Origin: an uncultured Prevotella sp.
Lineage (GTDB): Bacteria > Bacteroidota > Bacteroidia > Bacteroidales > Bacteroidaceae
Reading direction: 5' to 3'
DNA: 64,000 bases
Assembly (NCBI GenBank): GCA_900314935.1
Contig: OMXE01000012.1
Location: 39,592 to 103,591, forward strand
Shown here: piece after piece, positions 60,435-64,000 of the stretch
How positions within the stretch are numbered: the first letter of the stretch is position 1
Layout: every line of letters begins with the position of its first letter
Program-made: the position numbers and the translations under genes
Notes under the pieces: generated by a model
Told to the model about the DNA's origin: nothing
Seen by the model: the letters and a program-made list of their open reading frames with translations, nothing else
Database searches by the model: none

Positions 60435-61043
60435 ATGTATAAGTATTTTTTCAAACGGCTATTGGACTTTTCAATAGCCTTTGTTTCTTTGTTGTTTGTA
60501 GGGTGGCTGATAGCTATAGTTGCTATTTGGTTGCATTTTGCCAACAAAGGCGCTGGAGCTTTTTTCTCTCAGGAACGTCCTGGTAAAGACGGAAAGGTTT
60601 ACAAGGTTATTAAGTTTAAAACGATGACTGATGAAAAAGATGTAGAAGGAAAACTTCTCCCAGATGCTCAACGTTTAACTAAAATAGGCAAGATCGTTCG
60701 TAGCCTTTCAATAGATGAATTGCCTCAGTTAATCAATATTCTCAAGGGTGATATGTCTTTTATTGGACCGAGACCGCTTCTGGTTAATTATCTGCCGCTA
60801 TATTCGCCTGAGCAAATGCGGCGTCATGAAGTTAGACCTGGAATTAGTGGTTGGGCACAAGTGAATGGACGTAATACAATTTCTTTTACAAAACAATTTG
60901 AATACGATGTGTTTTATGTTGATCACCTCTCCTTTTGGTTGGACGTAAAGATATTCTTCATGACTGTTCTGAAAGTATTTAAGCGTGAAGGAATTAGTGA
61001 AGAAGGACAAGCAACGAGAGAGCCGTTCAATGGACATAATTAA
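60435..61043 (+). CDS. Small initiating phosphoglycosyltransferase (PglC/WcaJ-core type)
   Basis: 202 residues. An N-terminal hydrophobic helix (about 10-34) and the catalytic core: SQERPGKDGKVYKVIKFKTM, SIDELPQLINILKGDMSFIGPRPLL (Asp-Glu dyad) and RPGISGWAQVNGRN. It transfers the first sugar phosphate to undecaprenyl phosphate. Being encoded near the end of the operon is unusual but seen. Overlaps the next gene by 14 bp. Confidence 0.95.
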   Translation: MYKYFFKRLLDFSIAFVSLLFVGWLIAIVAIWLHFANKGAGAFFSQERPGKDGKVYKVIKFKTMTDEKDVEGKLLPDAQRLTKIGKIVRSLSIDELPQLINILKGDMSFIGPRPLLVNYLPLYSPEQMRRHEVRPGISGWAQVNGRNTISFTKQFEYDVFYVDHLSFWLDVKIFFMTVLKVFKREGISEEGQATREPFNGHN

Positions 61044-62115
61044 TAACAAGTATTCAGAGCCATTAGCCTGGGTAAAATTCGCGTTGAATCCAGGTGAAGA
61101 ATTACCCACAATTACTAATTGGAGGGTAATTTTTGATTTCTGTGACAAGCAAAAAATAGGTGGCATCTGTGAGCCGACTCGTTTTGATATACATGTTGAG
61201 GATGAAGTGCTGCTAGATTGGATGGCTCTTCTCATGCAGTTGAGAAAGAGTAATTCCGTGCTTAACAAACGAGTGATTGATTATTTTACTCAGTTAGAGA
61301 GCGATGGTCTACGATGCTGTTTGTTGAAAGGGCAGGGGAATGCAACTTTATATCCGGATCCCATGATGAGACTCCCAGGGGACATTGATGTTTGGATAGA
61401 CTTGGATAAGAAGAGCATTGATGAGTATTTTACCAACCTGTATCCAGAAGCTAAACAGAGTTTCAAACATCTAAAGGTGTACAACGGTGATACTCCTGTG
61501 GATATTCACGACACCCCATTGAAACTGTATAATCCTTTTCATCATAAACGACTTCAGAAATGGCTTGAAGAGAATAAGCACGAACAGTTCTCTCATCGTG
61601 TGAACTTGACAGAGGATAAATATGCTGTATGCATACCAACACCCAAGTTCAACGCAGTCTATCAGATGGGCCACATTATGCTTCATTTATTGGATGAAGG
61701 TATCGGGCTAAGGCATTTCGTGGATTACTATTATGTTCTGAAACACTTAGGAGACTTGTGTGATAGAGACAAACAGGAGATCGTATATACGTGGGAATCA
61801 ACAGGCATGTCCAAACTGGCTTCCGGAGTGATATGGATAGAGCATGAGGTGTTAGGCCTCCCCAAGGAATTCTTGCTAACTGAACCCAACGAAAGACGTG
61901 GTAAGCTGTTACTTGAGGATATTCTGGAAGGTGGGAATTTCGGAAAGGAGAGCAAAAGATTTGGACTAGCAAGAAAAGGCATATTATCCAAAGGAATAGT
62001 TCTAGGGTTACATAATATTAAACTGTTTTCTTTGTATCCCGAAGAGATACCTTATAAACTAATAGCTAAAATAAAGACATTCATCAAGTACATCACAAAA
62101 GTAAGCATTCGATAA
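61030..62115 (+). CDS. Nucleotidyltransferase-fold protein (NTP_transf_5 type)
   Basis: 361 residues from ATG 61030. The nucleotidyltransferase part has CLLKGQGNATLYPDPMMRLPGDIDVWID (G..R..DID) and VDIHDTPL, then a helical C-terminal part with QMGHIMLHLLDEGIGLRHFVDYY. Common at the ends of Bacteroidetes capsule loci; substrate unknown. The last four codons (VSIR) and the stop are provided by GTAAGCATTCGATAA, the same 15 bp that starts the IS66-like remnants at 62754 and 63211. Confidence 0.85.
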   Translation: MDIINNKYSEPLAWVKFALNPGEELPTITNWRVIFDFCDKQKIGGICEPTRFDIHVEDEVLLDWMALLMQLRKSNSVLNKRVIDYFTQLESDGLRCCLLKGQGNATLYPDPMMRLPGDIDVWIDLDKKSIDEYFTNLYPEAKQSFKHLKVYNGDTPVDIHDTPLKLYNPFHHKRLQKWLEENKHEQFSHRVNLTEDKYAVCIPTPKFNAVYQMGHIMLHLLDEGIGLRHFVDYYYVLKHLGDLCDRDKQEIVYTWESTGMSKLASGVIWIEHEVLGLPKEFLLTEPNERRGKLLLEDILEGGNFGKESKRFGLARKGILSKGIVLGLHNIKLFSLYPEEIPYKLIAKIKTFIKYITKVSIR

Positions 62116-62138
62116 ACTACAGGTAGTAATACCTATAT

Positions 62139-62174
62139 AATAACAGCTACAATCATTCGATTGTAGCTGTTATT
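62139..62174 (+). terminator. Hairpin after the exopolysaccharide operon (16-bp perfect stem)
   Basis: AATAACAGCTACAATC (62139-62154) and GATTGTAGCTGTTATT (62159-62174) with ATTC loop. Little T-run follows (GTATCTATAATG). A near copy with 14-bp stem is at 62861-62894, followed by the same 50 bp, so the unit has been duplicated. Confidence 0.7.
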
Positions 62175-62356
62175 GTATCTATAATGTAATACTATGTCAT
62201 ATAGTTTTGGTCATTATGGATTCTGTATGTGTAAGTTCGACATAAGAAGATTTTGTAATTTGTCGAATGCTTGCGCCAGACCCACATAACGAGAAAAAAA
62301 AGTATTCTTGCGTAAAATATTCCTCCCAAAGGAGTGATTTTCTCAGATTTTATTTG

Positions 62357-62364
62357 TATCTTTG
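62357..62364 (+). promoter_or_regulatory. Promoter -7 box of the structured leader and small peptide
   Basis: TATCTTTG (62357-62364). A start near 62368 would give a leader of about 160 nt before the peptide gene. The -33 region (TTTT near 62338) is weak. Confidence 0.5.
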
Positions 62365-62391
62365 CGGTGTCATGAGCAATTTTGCTTGTCT

Positions 62392-62520
62392 TTTAATGCA
62401 GCACTGAGGTAAGTGAAAATCTAACATGGCAAAATCCTGGGCCTCTCGGCTCTGCCGCTTGCCCAGGCAAGAGCTTTTGTTGCTCAGTTACTTCTAAATA
62501 CTGTTACATTAAAGTGCTGC
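62392..62520 (+). ncRNA. Candidate structured RNA leader with alternative pairings
   Basis: Nested stems: GCAGCACT (62398-62405) with AGTGCTGC (62513-62520); CTGAG (62404-62408) with CTCAG (62483-62487); CAAAA (62430-62434) with TTTTG (62475-62479); CCTGGGC (62436-62442) with GCCCAGG (62461-62467); CGGC-TCT-GCCG (62447-62457). TTTAATG (62392-62398) can instead pair with CATTAAA (62507-62513), which conflicts with the outer stem, so two states are possible. It is directly upstream of the 42-residue ORF. Confidence 0.6.
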
Positions 62521-62533
62521 GGAATTTATGCTT

Positions 62534-62662
62534 ATGAAAACAGAAACTATCAACCGCAAGATTTATGCGAAACCAGCAATTGTGGTATTGATGTTTGAGA
62601 AACAGAAACCATTGTTGATAGACAGCGACGAGTATTATTACCAAGGAGCGCCGGACGATTGA
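62534..62662 (+). CDS. Small 42-residue peptide, Bacteroidales type
   Basis: Translation: a basic start MKTETINRKIYAKPAIVVLM, then FEKQKPLLIDSDEYYYQGAP and DD. Short ORFs beginning with a basic stretch, then YxKPxIxVV, are widespread and unexplained in Bacteroidales. The acidic Tyr-rich tail DSDEYYYQGAPDD is retained exactly in a truncated copy at 62947-63027. ATG 62528 is 2 codons upstream as an alternative. Could be a precursor, signal or membrane-associated microprotein; none is shown. Confidence 0.6.
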   Translation: MKTETINRKIYAKPAIVVLMFEKQKPLLIDSDEYYYQGAPDD

Positions 62663-62667
62663 CACCT

Positions 62668-62695
62668 AAAAAAACAGCAGCTACAAGTTGCTGTT
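62668..62695 (+). terminator. Terminator after the small peptide gene
   Basis: An AAACAGCAGC arm, a short loop, and TTGCTGTTTTTG with a T-run. The second copy (63033-63062) is a perfect CAGCAGCT/AGCTGCTG hairpin followed by TTTTTG. Confidence 0.75.
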
Positions 62696-62753
62696 TTTGT
62701 CTGCATTATCTGCCAGTTCCGCATGACTTTTATTCGACCACGGCAGATATTTG

Positions 62754-62845
62754 TAAGCATTCGATAAAATACACGTTGTATCATGACAAAAGAAGATTTT
62801 GTAGTATTACAATCAGACCTACAAAAGACATAGTAATACACATAT
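62754..62845 (+). mobile_element. IS66-like left-end remnant with internal deletion
   Basis: GTAAGCATTCGATAAA and the following CACGTTGTA (62754-62781) match 63211-63238. The sequence then jumps directly to an orfA start (ATG 62784, MTKEDFVVLQSDLQKT, stop at 62832), lacking the 64 bp that carry the promoter in the other copy. The deletion endpoints are short GTA repeats. Confidence 0.7.
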
Positions 62846-62860
62846 AGATACAACATATAC

Positions 62861-62894
62861 CAACAGCTACAATCACATTCGATTGTAGCTGTTG
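62861..62894 (+). repeat. Second copy of the CAGCTACAATC hairpin
   Basis: CAACAGCTACAATC (62861-62874) with GATTGTAGCTGTTG (62881-62894). The next 50 bp repeat 62175-62223 with an 11-bp addition, up to ATGGATTC. Confidence 0.8.
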
Positions 62895-62946
62895 TTGTAT
62901 CTATAATGTAATATATGTAATACTATGTCATATAGTTTTGGTCATT

Positions 62947-63027
62947 ATGGATTCGATGCTTGAGAAACAGAAACTATTGTTGGTAGACAGCGACGAGTAT
63001 TATTACCAAGGAGCGCCGGACGATTGA
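62947..63027 (+). pseudogene. Truncated duplicate of the small peptide gene
   Basis: 26 codons, MDSMLEKQKLLLVDSDEYYY then QGAPDD. The last 60 bp and the terminator are almost identical to 62597-62690, but the basic N-terminal part is replaced by sequence from the hairpin unit. It may still be translated. Confidence 0.6.
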
Positions 63028-63032
63028 CACCT

Positions 63033-63062
63033 AAAAAACAGCAGCTACAAGCTGCTGTTTTT
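63033..63062 (+). terminator. Terminator after the duplicated peptide
   Basis: AAACAGCAGCT, ACA, AGCTGCTGTTTTTG: perfect stem with a T-run. Downstream 63117-63210 has two direct copies of AGCGGAAATRTATGTTTTTC and one inverted TTTCCGCTG. Confidence 0.82.
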
Positions 63063-63210
63063 GTTTATGGTAGGAACAAGTCGTCCATCGTTATCTCCTT
63101 TTGTACTAGGTTATAGTTTCTATAACCAGCGGAAATATATGTTTTTCTTTATGTTTCCGCTGAAAATAACGCAAAAATGTGCTTATAATCAGCGGAAATG
63201 TATGTTTTTC

Positions 63211-63517
63211 GTAAGCATTCGATAAAATACACGTTGTAACAGTTGTAGTTTAGTTGTAGTTTTGCAGTCGCAATAGTGCACCCAACTACAACTGTTACTG
63301 TATCATGACAAGAGAAGATTTTGTAGTATTACAATCAGACCTACAAAAGAGTGGCATGTCCATCACAAAGTACCTACAACATGTAGGCATTAATTACAAC
63401 ACTTATAACTACTGGCGTAAGAAACCCCATACTCGTTCAGTTCATGTGGAAAAAGTGAACGGCAATGCTCCGTTTTCGCCAGTTGGGAATGCTTCACTTT
63501 CACCACTTATGCGGTAG
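63211..63517 (+). mobile_element. IS66-family left end with orfA (truncated element)
   Basis: It opens GTAAGCATTCGATAAA (63211), as IS66-family ends begin GTAA. A leader follows with perfect 13-bp inverted arms (63238-63250 with 63284-63296) around the -7 box TAGTTTTG (63257-63264). The ORF 63305-63517 (70 residues: MTREDFVVLQSDLQKSGMSI, then TKYLQHVGINYNTYNYWRKK) is an IS66 orfA-like HTH protein, shorter than usual, and no orfB or transposase follows. The element is a remnant. Confidence 0.72.
63305..63517 (+). CDS. IS66-family accessory protein (orfA/TnpA-like), truncated
   Basis: 70 residues with a small HTH, SGMSITKYLQHVGINYNTYNYWRKK, as in IS66 orfA proteins of Bacteroidetes, then a Ser/Pro-rich end that does not match the usual 100-120-residue protein. 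The first 16 codons repeat those at 62784. Probably non-functional in transposition on its own. Confidence 0.7.
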   Translation: MTREDFVVLQSDLQKSGMSITKYLQHVGINYNTYNYWRKKPHTRSVHVEKVNGNAPFSPVGNASLSPLMR

Positions 63518-63576
63518 CAGGCCTTGATGGATGGTATCAAACAGACCCTCGCACTGCTTTCTTAAAATGTTGGTGA

Positions 63577-64000
63577 TTACACTCCGAGTTCTAAACTCCA
63601 TTCATAGACGGGCTGGATCTTCATTTTGTGACCATCCTCCACTATCTCGCCGCTCTCATGGTCGGTGAGTAACAACAGGTTTTCGCATTTGGTCTGTCTG
63701 GCGGCAAGCAGTAGACCATTCTTCTCACGCTTGTAAGTCTTTTCAGCAGAAATATCGTATGACACTTGTATGGCTTGTATTACCTTATTACCTTTGCAGA
63801 CCACAAAGTCGCACTCGCCCGAACGGTCGTTCAGGTAATAGACATCCAATCCCTCCGACTTGCATTTCCTGATAAGGTGAATGGCTACGATGGTCTCCAG
63901 ACGATGACCAAGGTTCTCGCCCGCAAAGGCATTCTCGCGTTGGTCCATCATGGCCACGTCAACGGCATAGACCTTTTCCTGGACAGAGCGTTGCTTGCTC
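63577..64000 (-). CDS. ATP-binding protein with DUF4143 domain, C-terminal part (cut by window edge)
   Basis: The minus-strand frame is open to the window end, so the protein begins outside. The visible 140 residues end a DUF4143 domain: KVYAVDVAM, NLGHRLETIVAIHLIRK, VYYLNDRSGECDFVV and IQVSYDISAEKTYKREKNGL. The E.DFVV..iQV pattern is the nuclease-like fold of this family; the missing N-terminus normally carries an AAA ATPase (Walker) domain. Role not established; such genes are common and variable in Bacteroidetes. Confidence 0.9.
   Translation of the reverse strand, partial: SKQRSVQEKVYAVDVAMMDQRENAFAGENLGHRLETIVAIHLIRKCKSEGLDVYYLNDRSGECDFVVCKGNKVIQAIQVSYDISAEKTYKREKNGLLLAARQTKCENLLLLTDHESGEIVEDGHKMKIQPVYEWSLELGV

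Noticed and set aside
62101-62275. Complete IS66-derived MITE from GTAAGCATTCGA to TCGAATGCTTGC
   Set aside because: The two ends are inverted matches over about 11 bp, but no 8-bp target duplication is visible and the right end has a mismatch; listed only as remnants.
1-64000. rRNA or tRNA genes, prophage, conjugative element
   Set aside because: No rRNA-like sequence, tRNA-like cloverleaf with CCA context, phage structural genes or conjugation genes were recognised.

Overview
The window looks like a chromosomal segment of a Bacteroidales bacterium, most likely Prevotella or a close relative. The evidence is a SusC/SusD pair, Bacteroidetes promoters (TTTG or TTG, about 19-20 bp, then TAnnTTTG), few Shine-Dalgarno sites, Bacteroidetes gene families (RadA, KdsA, BtuB-like receptor, WbsX, DUF4143, IS66) and moderate GC with AT-rich islands. 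No rRNA, tRNA or CRISPR was seen.

Layout. 1-4.7 kb (minus): a PstS-like binding protein, SusC and the start of SusD, probably one operon from a promoter near 4.66 kb. 4.7-14.7 kb: a sulfur cluster. Two operons diverge from a symmetric promoter at 6.34-6.52 kb. The minus operon encodes a ThiS-like sulfur carrier with residues after its GG, a ThiF/MoeB-like activating enzyme and a JAMM protease. The plus operon encodes DsrE2, TusA, a family 2 encapsulin shell with a cyclic-nucleotide-binding domain, a cysteine desulfurase with a cargo-type N-terminal extension, and a MetY-like PLP enzyme. An SDR, a LuxR-type regulator and a second MetY follow. Together they suggest a sulfur-sequestering nanocompartment coupled to thiocarboxylate-dependent homocysteine synthesis. 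14.9-20 kb: QueC and GH3/GH43 xylan- or arabinan-type glycosidases. 20-28.2 kb: BtuB-like receptor, RadA, a binding lipoprotein, a TPR protein and a phospholipase D/cardiolipin synthase. 28.3-33.9 kb: KdsA, KdsD, a nucleotide-sugar epimerase, Gmd, a DUF559 ORF and Fcl.

34.1-62.1 kb is a large exopolysaccharide/capsule locus. It has export and chain-length proteins (Wza, Wzz), two toxin-antitoxin-like modules, RfbC, flippase, polymerase, glycosyltransferases and acetyltransferases. An acyl-synthesis cassette (two ACPs, two SDRs, acyl-activating enzyme, KAS III-like synthase) is followed by a lic-type phosphocholine (or similar amino-alcohol) set: LicD, a LicB-like transporter and a 1052-residue protein that is a tandem duplication of nucleotidyltransferase plus choline-kinase-like domains. 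A small initiating phosphoglycosyltransferase closes it. 62.1-63.6 kb is a degenerate region of IS66 ends, duplicated hairpins, a structured leader and a duplicated 42-residue peptide gene. A DUF4143 ATPase runs off the end.

The most unusual feature at sequence level is the repeat content. Heptanucleotide tandem repeats of many different sequences sit on stop codons or inside conserved genes in frame. A GC-rich stem-loop family brackets the DUF559 ORF in inverted orientation and has also entered gmd, fcl, radA and the desulfurase. Two unrelated arrays of 15-bp (6-3-6) palindromes have exactly 22-bp spacing. All functional assignments are from reading motifs; no database search was run.
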